From JAYFNU01 sp964460755 (GTDB lineage Bacteria > Bacillota > Clostridia > Oscillospirales > Ruminococcaceae), in NCBI GenBank assembly GCA_964460755.1, contig CAYWQL010000021.1, positions 1-27,301 on the forward strand: a stretch of 27,301 nucleotides of DNA, given 5' to 3'. A program made the translations under genes and the position numbers. A model generated the notes under the pieces. The model saw only the letters and a program-made list of their open reading frames with translations. It searched no databases and was not told where the DNA came from. Each line of letters begins with the position of its first letter. Within the stretch, counting starts at the first letter, position 1. Shown here piece by piece: positions 16,755-24,042 of the stretch.

Positions 16755-17252
16755 ATGAACGATTTTGATTTACTCCTGTCCGACGTTATTCGTCAAGCGA
16801 AGGAAATCGGCATACCCGTCGGAGCAAATATACGTCCTCACGTTATAGTCAACACCCGCGCAAAAAAAAGATACGGATGCTGTATCAAAAGGGGCTTTGG
16901 TTTTACAATCGAGCTTTCCTCAATGCTTGCCGATGTTGACGAACGGCTCTGCCGCCAAACAATAGCTCACGAGGTGCTCCACACCTGCTTTGGCTGTTAC
17001 AATCATCAGAGCCGCTGGAAATCCTACGCCGCGAGAATGCGTGCCGCCTACGGCTACGACATAAAGCGAACCGAAACTCCGTTTAATCTCGGCATTGACG
17101 AGAAGACGGCAAAAAAAGCCGTTCGCTACATAATAACCTGCGGAAAATGCGGCGCCGTTATCGAGCGTACGCGAGCGTCCAGACTTGTCAAGCAGCCGCA
17201 AAGCTACCGTTGCCGCTGCGGCGGAAAGCTCACGGTTTCACTCAACAAATAA
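16755..17252 (+). CDS. SprT-like zinc metallopeptidase
   Basis: A 165-residue protein with the zinc-protease motif HEVLH (HExxH) at about residues 72-76, preceded by a helix with RQTIA and followed by CFGCYNHQSRWKSYAARM. A C-terminal zinc ribbon follows, with CGKCG and CRCGG pairs. This is the SprT/SprT-like layout (relatives: bacterial SprT and the eukaryotic DNA-protein crosslink protease Spartan); an intracellular role is expected. The cysteine pairs are intact. No clear Shine-Dalgarno site precedes the ATG at 16755, but no better in-frame start exists. It is 57 nt after the membrane-protein gene and may be co-transcribed with it. Confidence 0.85.
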   Translation: MNDFDLLLSDVIRQAKEIGIPVGANIRPHVIVNTRAKKRYGCCIKRGFGFTIELSSMLADVDERLCRQTIAHEVLHTCFGCYNHQSRWKSYAARMRAAYGYDIKRTETPFNLGIDEKTAKKAVRYIITCGKCGAVIERTRASRLVKQPQSYRCRCGGKLTVSLNK

Positions 17253-17275
17253 AACCGCCCAAAGGGGCGGTTTTT
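17251..17275. terminator. bidirectional terminator between SprT-like and SARP-like genes
   Basis: AAAACCGCCC/GGGCGGTTTT with an AAAG loop, then more T residues on the plus strand. The A-run before it serves the convergent regulator gene on the minus strand. Confidence 0.86.
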
Positions 17276-17281
17276 CTTTAT

Positions 17282-18469
17282 CTATCTTTCGGTCTGCGCC
17301 AAACGATATTGTACGATGTATTTTGAATTGGGGTTCTTTTCATAATAGGTCTTTTTCACCCTTTCGAGCACGGCCTTGCCCTGCTCGGCGTTGACAGCGG
17401 GAAGAAGTATAACGTACTGGGTCGGACTATACCTCGCAAGGGTGTCGTTACGTCTCATACCCTCCTGCATTATCTTTGACAGGTCGTTCATAATGTTGTT
17501 AAGCACAAGAGTGTCTATGGCTTCACCGTCGACGGCCTCAATGGTTACGAGGGCGACAAAAATCGGAATATTAAAGCGGCAAAGGTTGCGCTCGGTTATG
17601 CTGTAAATCTGTTTAAAAACGGAATAGTCGCAGCACTGCGCCCCCTGCCGAGGCTTTTCCTTAGCAAGCTCCGCCACGATTTCGTCCATTTCCTGCTCGA
17701 TAACGTGCCGGCTGTTTATAAGCTTTTTGTAGTATTTTCGCTTGTCCTCGTCCGAACGCGTCTTTAGCGTCGTAAGGTTGAGGTCGCTTGAAATGGCATA
17801 TTGCGCCGTCGCCTCTCGGTTTTTTCCAAGAGCTGTGAGCGAATCGATAAGCTCAAGATTGAAAAAGGATTCAAAGGTATCGATTTCGAGCACAGCGCGA
17901 CAGATTTCGCATATCTCCTCGTATCTTTCCTCCGCATTCAAAAGTGTGACGTAATGATACGCCGCCTTTATGAACAGGTTGTGATAAAAAACGCTCTCCT
18001 TAACTATCCACGCCTGATTGTCGGTGTTCTGCTCGATGTCGCCCTCATAAAGCTTTCGCACACGGCTGAAGCTCTGCCTTGCCTCGTCGCAAAGGGTTGA
18101 GCTCGCAAGGATTACTTCGCACTCTTTTGCAAGCTCCTGCGTATCATATAAGCAGGGAATTGCGTCGTTCCACATATATCCGCGAAGCCTTGTTACGACG
18201 ACGTTGGAAAGGGCGAAGGCGTCGAGGTCTTTGCGAAGTCTTGATATAAGGGTCTTGAGGGCGTTTTCGGGATTGGTATTATCTTCAGTCGCCCACACCG
18301 CGCCGTAAAGCTCGCTTGAGGAAACCTCGCGACCGCGGTTGACGATAAGATACTCAAGCAGCATCAGCTTCTTTCTCGAATCCCCAATACAGTCCACGAT
18401 GTTTTTTCCGTCCTTGACTATGCGAAAGCCTCCAAGAAGGCAAACCTTAATCTGTTCCGTTATCTTCAC
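17282..18469 (-). CDS. SARP/BTAD-type transcription regulator with a degenerate GGDEF-like C-terminus
   Basis: A 395-residue regulator. Residues 6-100 form an OmpR-type winged helix as in SARP proteins: VCLLGGFRIVKDG, LMLLEYLIVNRGREVSSSELYGAVW, then ALKTLISRLRKDL, then the wing RLRGYMW. Residues about 105-245 read as a helical bacterial transcriptional activation domain (BTAD). The C-terminal 280-385 resembles the second half of a GGDEF domain: GMRRNDTLARYSPTQYVILL corresponds to the usual gDxxaRyGGDEFxxxL, but the catalytic GGDEF reads SPTQY. Cyclase activity is therefore very unlikely; a sensing or dimerising role is possible. It is divergent from the transglutaminase/pilus-like operon across 187 bp holding a TTGTC repeat array, so control of that operon and of itself is a reasonable inference. 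Confidence 0.8.
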   Translation of the reverse strand: MKITEQIKVCLLGGFRIVKDGKNIVDCIGDSRKKLMLLEYLIVNRGREVSSSELYGAVWATEDNTNPENALKTLISRLRKDLDAFALSNVVVTRLRGYMWNDAIPCLYDTQELAKECEVILASSTLCDEARQSFSRVRKLYEGDIEQNTDNQAWIVKESVFYHNLFIKAAYHYVTLLNAEERYEEICEICRAVLEIDTFESFFNLELIDSLTALGKNREATAQYAISSDLNLTTLKTRSDEDKRKYYKKLINSRHVIEQEMDEIVAELAKEKPRQGAQCCDYSVFKQIYSITERNLCRFNIPIFVALVTIEAVDGEAIDTLVLNNIMNDLSKIMQEGMRRNDTLARYSPTQYVILLPAVNAEQGKAVLERVKKTYYEKNPNSKYIVQYRLAQTER

Positions 18470-18504
18470 CGCCCCGCTTCATATTTTGACACGTTATATT
18501 AACA

Positions 18505-18533
18505 AATTTACTACAAACGCGATTTTTTGTCAA
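18505..18533 (-). promoter_or_regulatory. candidate promoter of the SARP-like gene
   Basis: On the minus strand a perfect TTGACA (18533-18528), a 17-nt spacer and TAAATT (18510-18505), about 36 nt before the ATG. The -35 overlaps the first TTGTC repeat. Confidence 0.6.
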
Positions 18534-18586
18534 AATTTTGTCACAGTTGTCGCTTTTTTGTCTTTAAAACTCCTTGCTTTATTGTC
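18527..18586 (+). repeat. array of five TTGTC direct repeats, putative operator
   Basis: TTGTC starts at 18527, 18538, 18547, 18558 and 18582, most copies preceded by T-runs (consensus near TTTTGTC). Spacings are 11, 9, 11 and 24 nt, so the first four form two 11-nt-spaced pairs 20 nt apart, near helical phasing. The first copy overlaps the -35 of the minus-strand promoter and the last is the -35 of the plus-strand promoter. SARP regulators are known to bind direct heptamer repeats near -35 boxes; binding here is inferred. Confidence 0.5.
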
Positions 18587-18610
18587 TTTTAAATAAGTAT
18601 ATGATAATAT
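18582..18610 (+). promoter_or_regulatory. candidate promoter of the transglutaminase/pilus-like operon
   Basis: TTGTCT (18582-18587), a 17-nt spacer and TAATAT (18605-18610), with the ATG at 18657 behind an AAGGAGG site. The imperfect -35 coincides with a TTGTC repeat, as expected of an activator-dependent promoter. Confidence 0.55.
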
Positions 18611-18656
18611 CTAAGAAGGTAAACGGCGAATTTTGGATTAAGGAGGTCATTAATCA

Positions 18657-19595
18657 ATGCGACCTGTGAAATTTAAAAGCTTCGCTGTTTTTTGTTTATT
18701 TTTAATTATATTCTCCCTTTTTTTCGGCTGTACGCCGAACGAACCCGCGCCCGTGTCAGTCGGGCCTCCGGTCGTCGGGGACGAGCTTCGCAGCAGCACC
18801 GCGGTCGTCCACACGCCGAGCGCGCCCGAAACGAACGTGGTCGGAAACGACCTTGCGACGGTCGACCTGTCTAACATAAGTCAAGGGTATATAGGGGTTA
18901 AATATCTCGGTGAAAACGAAAAGGTTAAGCTTCAAATAACCAAGGAGAACGAAACTAAGTATACCTATAACATTAAAAAGGGTGATTATGATTTTTTCCC
19001 TCTTTCGCTCGGAAGCGGAAAATACACGATAAATCTATACGAAAATATAAAGGACACAAGCTATGCCCTCGCCTTCGGAACAGCCGTTGACGTCGCGCTC
19101 GCGAACGAATATCTTCCTTTTTTATATTCCAACCAGTATGTATGCTTCTCCGCCGACAGCGCAGCGGTTGCAAAGGGCGAGGAATTAGCGCGCGGCGCGT
19201 CCGACGAGCTCGGCGTGGTTGAGAACGTCTATGATTTCGTTATAAACAATATTTCCTACGATTACGACGAGGCGGAAAACGTCGCCTTTGACTATCTTCC
19301 AAACGTTGACGAGGTGCTTTCGACAGGGAAAGGCATTTGCTTTGATTACGCCGCGCTTATGGTGGCTATGCTCCGTTCCCAGAACATACCGACAAGGTTG
19401 GTCGTCGGTTACGCAGGGGAAGCCTATCACGCTTGGATAAGCGTTTATATCGAAGGAGTCGGCTGGGTAAACGGCATCATTCGCTTTGACGGAAAAGAGT
19501 GGGTTCGTATGGACCCGACCTTTGCCGCGTCGAGCGGCAATGCGAACAAGTATATCGGCGACGGAGTCAACTACGCCGATATGTATTTTTATTGA
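18657..19595 (+). CDS. transglutaminase-like lipoprotein
   Basis: A 312-residue predicted lipoprotein with lipobox LFFGC (Cys25), then a Pro/Val-rich linker and a beta-rich region (70-145). The transglutaminase-like cysteine-protease fold follows, with its triad in order: Cys228 in GKGICFDYAALM, His258 in AYHAWISV and Asp286 in VRMDPTF. Such domains cleave or crosslink proteins or peptides; with lipid anchoring, the site of action is outside the membrane. It is the first gene of the pilus-like operon: TAAGGAGGT precedes the ATG and PilC follows after 21 nt. An inferred role is processing or crosslinking of surface or pilin-like proteins, or of the wall. Confidence 0.86.
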   Translation: MRPVKFKSFAVFCLFLIIFSLFFGCTPNEPAPVSVGPPVVGDELRSSTAVVHTPSAPETNVVGNDLATVDLSNISQGYIGVKYLGENEKVKLQITKENETKYTYNIKKGDYDFFPLSLGSGKYTINLYENIKDTSYALAFGTAVDVALANEYLPFLYSNQYVCFSADSAAVAKGEELARGASDELGVVENVYDFVINNISYDYDEAENVAFDYLPNVDEVLSTGKGICFDYAALMVAMLRSQNIPTRLVVGYAGEAYHAWISVYIEGVGWVNGIIRFDGKEWVRMDPTFAASSGNANKYIGDGVNYADMYFY

Positions 19596-19616
19596 TAACA
19601 ACGAGGGGTATATTGA

Positions 19617-20663
19617 ATGAGTAAACTAAAGAAGCTTTCGAACCTTGAGCTTTCAAACTTTTTTGTTGAGCTCGCTATGCTGACAAAGAGCGGAATGACG
19701 GTTTTCGAATCGCTTTCGCTTATGAAGGACAGCACCGACATAAAAAGCGAGAAGGATTTTTTCGAACCGCTTATTAACGTAACGTCTAATGGGAAAAATC
19801 TTTCGGTCGCGCTGAAGGAAAACGAAAGCTTTCCGAACTACGCGGTAAAGATGACCGAAATCGGTGAAAAGACGGGGCACTCCGATTCTGTTTTCAAGGC
19901 TCTTGGCGCTTACTATAAGCAAAGCGACGAGCTCGCTGAGAGCATAAAATCAGCCGTCGCCTATCCGATAGTTATGCTAATCATTATTCTCGCCGTTATC
20001 TTTGTGCTTTTTACCCTCGTTATGCCCGTTTTCAACCGGGTATTCACCTCGCTCGGCGCGGGAAGCGCCCAGCTTTTGAACAAGCTTTTGAACACGGGTT
20101 ACGTTCTCAACGTTATCGCGCTCGTGCTTGGCGGCGCGGTTGTGCTTGTTCTTCTCTTCTTCGTGATTTTAAGCGCGACAAAATACGGGCGTGCGAGGCT
20201 TGACAACCTGTTTAACAATTCCCTTGTTACCCGAAGCCTTTCCGAAAAGCTTTCGGCACACCGCTTCGCCTATGCGATGTCGGTTATGCTTTCGGGCGGT
20301 CTATCCTTTGACGCGGCAATCGAGCTGACACTTGATATTATCAAGAACAAGCACGTTTTAGCGAAAATCAAAAAGCTTCGCTATCTTCTCGACAGCGGGG
20401 AAAGCTTTTCCGACGCCGTTTTTAAAAGCGAAATTTTCGAATCGTCCTATACGGGTATGATAGCCGCCGCCGTTCGCGTCGGTCAGATTGACTCAACCCT
20501 TATGGTCGTCGCCGAACGATACGAAGAAAACGTAAAGAAAAAGATTTTTTCGGTTGTTTCGGCGGTCGAGCCGGCGCTTGTCACCGTTCTTTCGGTTATC
20601 GTCGGGCTTGTGCTTATGTCGGTCGTCGTTCCGCTTATCGGAATTATGACGACAATGATTTAG
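19617..20663 (+). CDS. pilC: PilC/GspF-type inner-membrane platform protein
   Basis: A 348-residue protein with two T2SSF repeats. The first (about residues 8-130) contains LAMLTKSGMTVFESLSLM and MTEIGEKTGHSDSVF. The second (about 210-330) contains FAYAMSVMLSGGLSFDAAIELT and AVRVGQIDSTL. Membrane segments lie near 115-140, 160-185 and at the C-terminus. Proteins of this family form the rotor-like base of type IV pili, type II secretion and competence pili and contact the motor ATPase. It is somewhat shorter than Gram-negative PilC. GAGGGG precedes the ATG; the next gene starts 10 nt after the TAG. Confidence 0.9.
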   Translation: MSKLKKLSNLELSNFFVELAMLTKSGMTVFESLSLMKDSTDIKSEKDFFEPLINVTSNGKNLSVALKENESFPNYAVKMTEIGEKTGHSDSVFKALGAYYKQSDELAESIKSAVAYPIVMLIIILAVIFVLFTLVMPVFNRVFTSLGAGSAQLLNKLLNTGYVLNVIALVLGGAVVLVLLFFVILSATKYGRARLDNLFNNSLVTRSLSEKLSAHRFAYAMSVMLSGGLSFDAAIELTLDIIKNKHVLAKIKKLRYLLDSGESFSDAVFKSEIFESSYTGMIAAAVRVGQIDSTLMVVAERYEENVKKKIFSVVSAVEPALVTVLSVIVGLVLMSVVVPLIGIMTTMI

Positions 20664-20673
20664 GGTGATTTTT

Positions 20674-21012
20674 GTGAAAAGAAGCTTCTTTCAACATAAA
20701 AACAGAAACACGGCAAAGAGCGTTATCCTCTCTGTGCTCGTCGCGGCGGCGGTTCTTGTGACGGCGAAGGTTTCGCTTTCGGGCTTCTCGTCTCGGGTTG
20801 ACGACCAAAGCCTTGAATTCGCCAAAAACAGCGTTTCGCGCTCGGTCGTGCTGTGCTACGCCACCGAAGGGGTCTACCCGGAAAGCCTTGATTATTTGGA
20901 AGCGAATTACGGGCTCGTGCTCGACCGCGAGGCGTATATCTATCACTACGAGCCTCTTGGCGGAAACCTTTTTCCCCAGATTATGATTATTAAAAATCCG
21001 TCAAACAGCTAA
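20674..21012 (+). CDS. small pilin-like membrane protein 1
   Basis: A 112-residue protein with a basic N-terminus, one membrane segment (about residues 14-32) and a short extracytoplasmic domain. SRSVVLCYATEGVYPESLDYLEANY resembles the start of pseudopilin globular domains, where an alternating helix leads to a YP-x-SL turn. No prepilin-peptidase signature (Gly followed by a hydrophobic run with Glu at +5) is present. Two GTG starts are possible; AGGGTGA is correctly placed only for the one at 20674. It lies between pilC and the next pilin-like gene. Probably a minor pilus subunit or assembly factor; exact family not recognised. Confidence 0.7.
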   Translation: MKRSFFQHKNRNTAKSVILSVLVAAAVLVTAKVSLSGFSSRVDDQSLEFAKNSVSRSVVLCYATEGVYPESLDYLEANYGLVLDREAYIYHYEPLGGNLFPQIMIIKNPSNS

Positions 21013-21021
21013 GGAAAAACA

Positions 21022-21516
21022 ATGACAGAAAAAAGAGCCTCATTTTTTAAAACAGCCGCGATAATACTTCTTATCTGCGTTTTCGCCGCGAGCGCCCTGC
21101 TCACGGCGGTATTAAGCGCGGGCGTATTCAACAGCATATCGGACAGGTCTAATAAAGGTTATTTTATGCGAACCAACCTTCTTTACATAGAGCAGAAAAT
21201 TCGCGCCTACGACGACGGCACGGGCATTCGCGTCGATAGCTTCGGTGGCAGCGACGCCCTCGTTTTTGTTGAAGATGTTAACGGCACGGCCTATGAAACG
21301 TGGGTCTATGTCGATAATGGCGAGCTGTCGGAGGTTACCGTCAAAAGCAAAGGCGACGTAGTAAGCGGCGCGGGACAGCCGATTAATCCCGTCGACTCGC
21401 TAAGTGTGGAAAAGAAAAACGGCGGACTTTATAAAATCACCCTTACTGACGACAAGGGCGATTGCTCGTCGGCGACCGTTTTCGTTCGCACCGAAAAAGA
21501 GGAGGGCTCGCTATGA
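21022..21516 (+). CDS. small pilin-like membrane protein 2 (DUF4860-like)
   Basis: A 164-residue protein with one N-terminal membrane segment (residues 10-33), then SNKGYFMRTNLLYIEQKIRA, GSDALVFVEDVNGTAYETWV and a C-terminal KITLTDDKGDCSSATVFVRT strand pair. This resembles the clostridial DUF4860 family as I remember it, found in pilus-type operons and comparable in place to PilW/ComGF-like minor pilins. The signature Gly and Glu+5 for prepilin peptidase are absent. The stop overlaps the next start as ATGA, so the two genes are translationally coupled. Confidence 0.72.
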   Translation: MTEKRASFFKTAAIILLICVFAASALLTAVLSAGVFNSISDRSNKGYFMRTNLLYIEQKIRAYDDGTGIRVDSFGGSDALVFVEDVNGTAYETWVYVDNGELSEVTVKSKGDVVSGAGQPINPVDSLSVEKKNGGLYKITLTDDKGDCSSATVFVRTEKEEGSL

Positions 21517-21941
21517 CGAACGACAAGTCGCGGCTCTTTTTAATCGAATTCATATGCACGCTGGTCGTCTTCTGCGTGGCGACGGCGGTCTGCTCGGGCA
21601 TACTCGCCGCGGCACATAACAAGAGCCGTGAAAGCAATCTGCTTGACAACGCCGCGCTTCTCTCGTCGTCGATTATCGAAACGCTTAAGGCAAATGACGG
21701 AGACCTTAACTCCGTCGCCGCTTCGTTGGGCGGAAGGGTTAACGAAAACGAGCTTCATATTTATTACGACACGGATTTCGTTGAAGCCGAAAAGGACGAC
21801 TTTGCGTATGAGCTTATAGCTGCCCTTTCGGGTGAACGGCTTGTTAACGTCAACGTCAGACTTACCGACGCCGAAAAAAATGAGCTCTACTCCCTTTCCT
21901 CCTCACTCATAGTTTTAAAAGGAGGCGAAGAAAATGAATAA
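21513..21941 (+). CDS. small pilin-like membrane protein 3, near-prepilin N-terminus
   Basis: A 142-residue protein. The N-terminus MTNDKSRLFLIEFICTLVVF has a short basic leader and then LFLIE, matching the F-T-L-I-E core of type IV prepilins with Glu at +5, but the residue before the cleavage point is Arg instead of Gly. One membrane helix is followed by an extracellular domain of about 105 residues with LLDNAALLSSSIIETLKAN, as in PilV/ComGE-like minor pilins. GGAGGG precedes the ATG at 21513. It overlaps the upstream gene by 4 bases and the downstream gene by 8. The first gene in the set to show a recognisable pilin-type core. Confidence 0.72.
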   Translation: MTNDKSRLFLIEFICTLVVFCVATAVCSGILAAAHNKSRESNLLDNAALLSSSIIETLKANDGDLNSVAASLGGRVNENELHIYYDTDFVEAEKDDFAYELIAALSGERLVNVNVRLTDAEKNELYSLSSSLIVLKGGEENE

Positions 21942-22350
21942 CGACAAAAAGGTCGTAAGCGTTGGTACCGTTTCGGTTTTCCTCGTTATGATTGTTCTTG
22001 TTTTCGTCACCTTCTCGCTTTTATCACTTACCCTTGCTTCAAGCGACCTTAAGCTTTCGACGAAAAGCCTTTCCGCCACGAGCGATTATTACAAGGCTGA
22101 TTCACTCGCGCAAAAGCGTATTTATAACAGCATAACCCTCGCTGAGCGAAACGGGATTTCCGCCGCCGCGAAGAGCATAAATGAAACCGACTTTCCCTGC
22201 TCGTCTTCCGACAATTCGCTTTTGCTTTCCTTCAGCGTTCCCGTGAACGACAAGCTTTGTCTTTATGTCGAAGCCGACGTCCTTTTTTCGGACGGGGCCG
22301 CAAGTAAAATAGATATTTTACGCTGGCAGTGCGCCGCGAAGAATGAATAG
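21934..22350 (+). CDS. small pilin-like membrane protein 4 (PilX-like layout)
   Basis: A 138-residue protein with VGTVSVFLVMIVLVFVTFSLLSLTL as its membrane segment, followed by SSDLKLSTKSLSATSDYYKADSLAQKRI. The pattern of a long hydrophobic helix running into an Ala/Ser-rich amphipathic helix ending in Y-Y-x-A-D-x-x-A is like PilX-type minor pilins. Glu+5 is absent. AAGGAGG lies 8 nt before the ATG. The reading frame overlaps the previous gene by 8 nt and its TAG lies 10 nt before the PilT start. Confidence 0.7.
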   Translation: MNNDKKVVSVGTVSVFLVMIVLVFVTFSLLSLTLASSDLKLSTKSLSATSDYYKADSLAQKRIYNSITLAERNGISAAAKSINETDFPCSSSDNSLLLSFSVPVNDKLCLYVEADVLFSDGAASKIDILRWQCAAKNE

Positions 22351-22360
22351 GAGAAAAAAT

Positions 22361-23428
22361 ATGGACCTTAACTTATTTTTAAAAGACTCGGTCGAAAAGG
22401 GCGTTTCCGATATCTTTATCGTCGCGGGCAAACCCCTTTGCTACAAGGTCGGAAGCCATATCGAAACAGTTGGTGACAGCCGTCTTTCACCAAGCGAAAC
22501 GAACACGCTCATAACCGCAATATATGAAATGGCGAACCACCGAAGCACCGACCGCCTTTTCAAAAACGGCGACGACGATTTTTCCTTTTCACTTGTCGGC
22601 GTCTCACGCTTCCGTGTAAGCGCATATAAGCAGCGCGGTTCCCTCGCGGCGGTTATCCGCGTCGTAGCGCTTACCCTCCCCGAGCCGGAAAAGCTTCATA
22701 TTCCGAAATACGTTCTCGACCTCGCTGACATTCCCCGCGGAATGATACTTGTTTCGGGCCCTTCAGGCAGCGGTAAATCGACCACTCTCGCCTGCCTTAT
22801 CGACATAATCAACGAAACCCGTTCGGGACATATAATCACCCTTGAGGACCCGATTGAATATCTTCACCCGCACAAGTCCTCGATAGTAAGTCAGCGCGAA
22901 ATAGAAATGGACACCGTAAGCTATCCGTCGGCTCTTCGCGCCGCCCTTCGGCAAAATCCCGACGTTATACTTATCGGGGAGCTTCGCGACCCCCAATCCA
23001 TTGCAATCGCCCTAACCGCCGCTGAGACGGGGCATCTCGTTATCTCGACCCTTCACACCCTCGGCTCGGCAAACAGCGTAGACAGGCTTGTGGACGCCTT
23101 TGAGCCAAGCCAACAGACGCAGGTTCGTATGCAGCTTTCCATGGTGCTTCAAGCCGTCGTTTCCCAACAGCTTATTCCGACGACAAGCGGCGACGTTATT
23201 CCAGCTTTTGAGGTTATGCTTTGCAACAACGCAATAAGAAATATGATACGTGACGGAAGAACCCACCAGATTGATTCGGTGATTTTCTCGGGTTCATCGT
23301 CCGGCATGGTGAGCATGGACACCTCGCTTATAGAGCTGTACAAAAAGGGCATAATAACTGCGCAGGAGGCGGAGCTTCGAAGTCTTTCGCCCGAGCAGGT
23401 CGTTCAAAAACTTCGCGAAATAAAATAA
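22361..23428 (+). CDS. pilT: PilT-type retraction/secretion ATPase
   Basis: A 355-residue hexameric ATPase of the PilT group, which powers pilus retraction. Seen: the N-terminal PAS-like part with KGVSDIFIVAGKPLCYKVG, Walker A GPSGSGKSTT, the Asp box ITLEDPIEYLH, QREIEMDT, Walker B DVILIGELRDPQSI, and the His box AETGHLVISTLHT. PilB/GspE ATPases are longer and carry a four-cysteine zinc motif; both features are absent here. An ATG at 22343 is in frame but has no site of its own; AGGAG precedes the ATG at 22361 by 8 nt, and PilT-like sequence begins there. It is the only motor ATPase in the operon, so retraction without a local extension motor is unexplained. Confidence 0.9.
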   Translation: MDLNLFLKDSVEKGVSDIFIVAGKPLCYKVGSHIETVGDSRLSPSETNTLITAIYEMANHRSTDRLFKNGDDDFSFSLVGVSRFRVSAYKQRGSLAAVIRVVALTLPEPEKLHIPKYVLDLADIPRGMILVSGPSGSGKSTTLACLIDIINETRSGHIITLEDPIEYLHPHKSSIVSQREIEMDTVSYPSALRAALRQNPDVILIGELRDPQSIAIALTAAETGHLVISTLHTLGSANSVDRLVDAFEPSQQTQVRMQLSMVLQAVVSQQLIPTTSGDVIPAFEVMLCNNAIRNMIRDGRTHQIDSVIFSGSSSGMVSMDTSLIELYKKGIITAQEAELRSLSPEQVVQKLREIK

Positions 23429-23442
23429 CACGGAGCCTGTAA

Positions 23443-23964
23443 ATGACAATAACCACATTAATTTTGCTTTGCTTCAAGATTTTTTTCTGCCGTATTCTCG
23501 ACGTAACCCTCGGAACGGTACGTCAGGTACTGACAATAAAGGAACAGCCTGTCGTCGCCTCTCTCATCGGTTTTTGCGAGGTCACGATATGGTATCTTGT
23601 CGTGCGCGAGGCAATTAATTCCGACGCAAGCATATATACCGCCCTGTCGTATGCCGCGGGCTTCGCGACGGGAACCTTTCTCGGCGGAATAATCGCGAAA
23701 CGATTCGTTAAGGTGAAAATCTGCACGCAGGTCGTGACGAGCGAACGGGACAACAGCATCGTCGAAACTATCCAGACCGCGGGCTTTGGGGTATCCGTAG
23801 TTAACGTAAACGGTTCAAAATTCGCTGAGGAAAAATACCTTTTAATAATCGAAACCAACGGCTCGCGTCTGAAGGAGCTTAAAGCGCTTATCAATCGGCT
23901 TGACGAAAAAGCGTTTATCTTCGTTCAGGAAAGCAAGCATGTCGTCAACGGTTTTATTAAATAG
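23443..23964 (+). CDS. UPF0316-type membrane protein (DUF5698 plus DUF2179-like)
   Basis: A 173-residue protein. Three membrane segments (about residues 3-24, 34-55, 65-85) include the family-typical RILDVTLGTVRQVLTIKEQ, GFCEVTIWYLV and YAAGFATGTFLGGIIAKR. The C-terminal 85 residues form a small alpha/beta domain like DUF2179. The family is widespread in Firmicutes with unknown function. GGAG lies 7 nt before the ATG, and the gene follows PilT by 14 nt, with a terminator after it, so it is the last gene of the pilus-like operon by position; a role in that machine is not shown. Confidence 0.82.
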   Translation: MTITTLILLCFKIFFCRILDVTLGTVRQVLTIKEQPVVASLIGFCEVTIWYLVVREAINSDASIYTALSYAAGFATGTFLGGIIAKRFVKVKICTQVVTSERDNSIVETIQTAGFGVSVVNVNGSKFAEEKYLLIIETNGSRLKELKALINRLDEKAFIFVQESKHVVNGFIK

Positions 23965-23968
23965 CTTA

Positions 23969-24000
23969 ACGCCCAAGACAAAAAGTCTTGGGTGTTTTTT
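23969..24000 (+). terminator. terminator of the pilus-like operon
   Basis: An 11-bp stem ACGCCCAAGAC/GTCTTGGGTGT with an A5 loop (23969-23995), followed by T6 at 23995-24000, five bases after the last stop. Confidence 0.9.
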
Positions 24001-24004
24001 ATAG

Positions 24005-24036
24005 AAAAAACGGGCTCAGTCGCTTGACCGAGCCCG
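24005..24036 (-). terminator. terminator of the PHP-like surface-protein gene
   Basis: On the minus strand CGGGCTC (24036-24030) pairs with GAGCCCG (24017-24011), with an inner GTC/GAC step, followed by TTTTTT. It lies just after the stop of the convergent gene at 24043. Confidence 0.85.
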
Positions 24037-24042
24037 CCGTTT

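Noticed and set aside
22361..23428. Reading the ATPase as PilB/GspE, the extension motor
   Set aside because: It has PilT length, PilT-like N-terminal sequence and no four-cysteine zinc motif.
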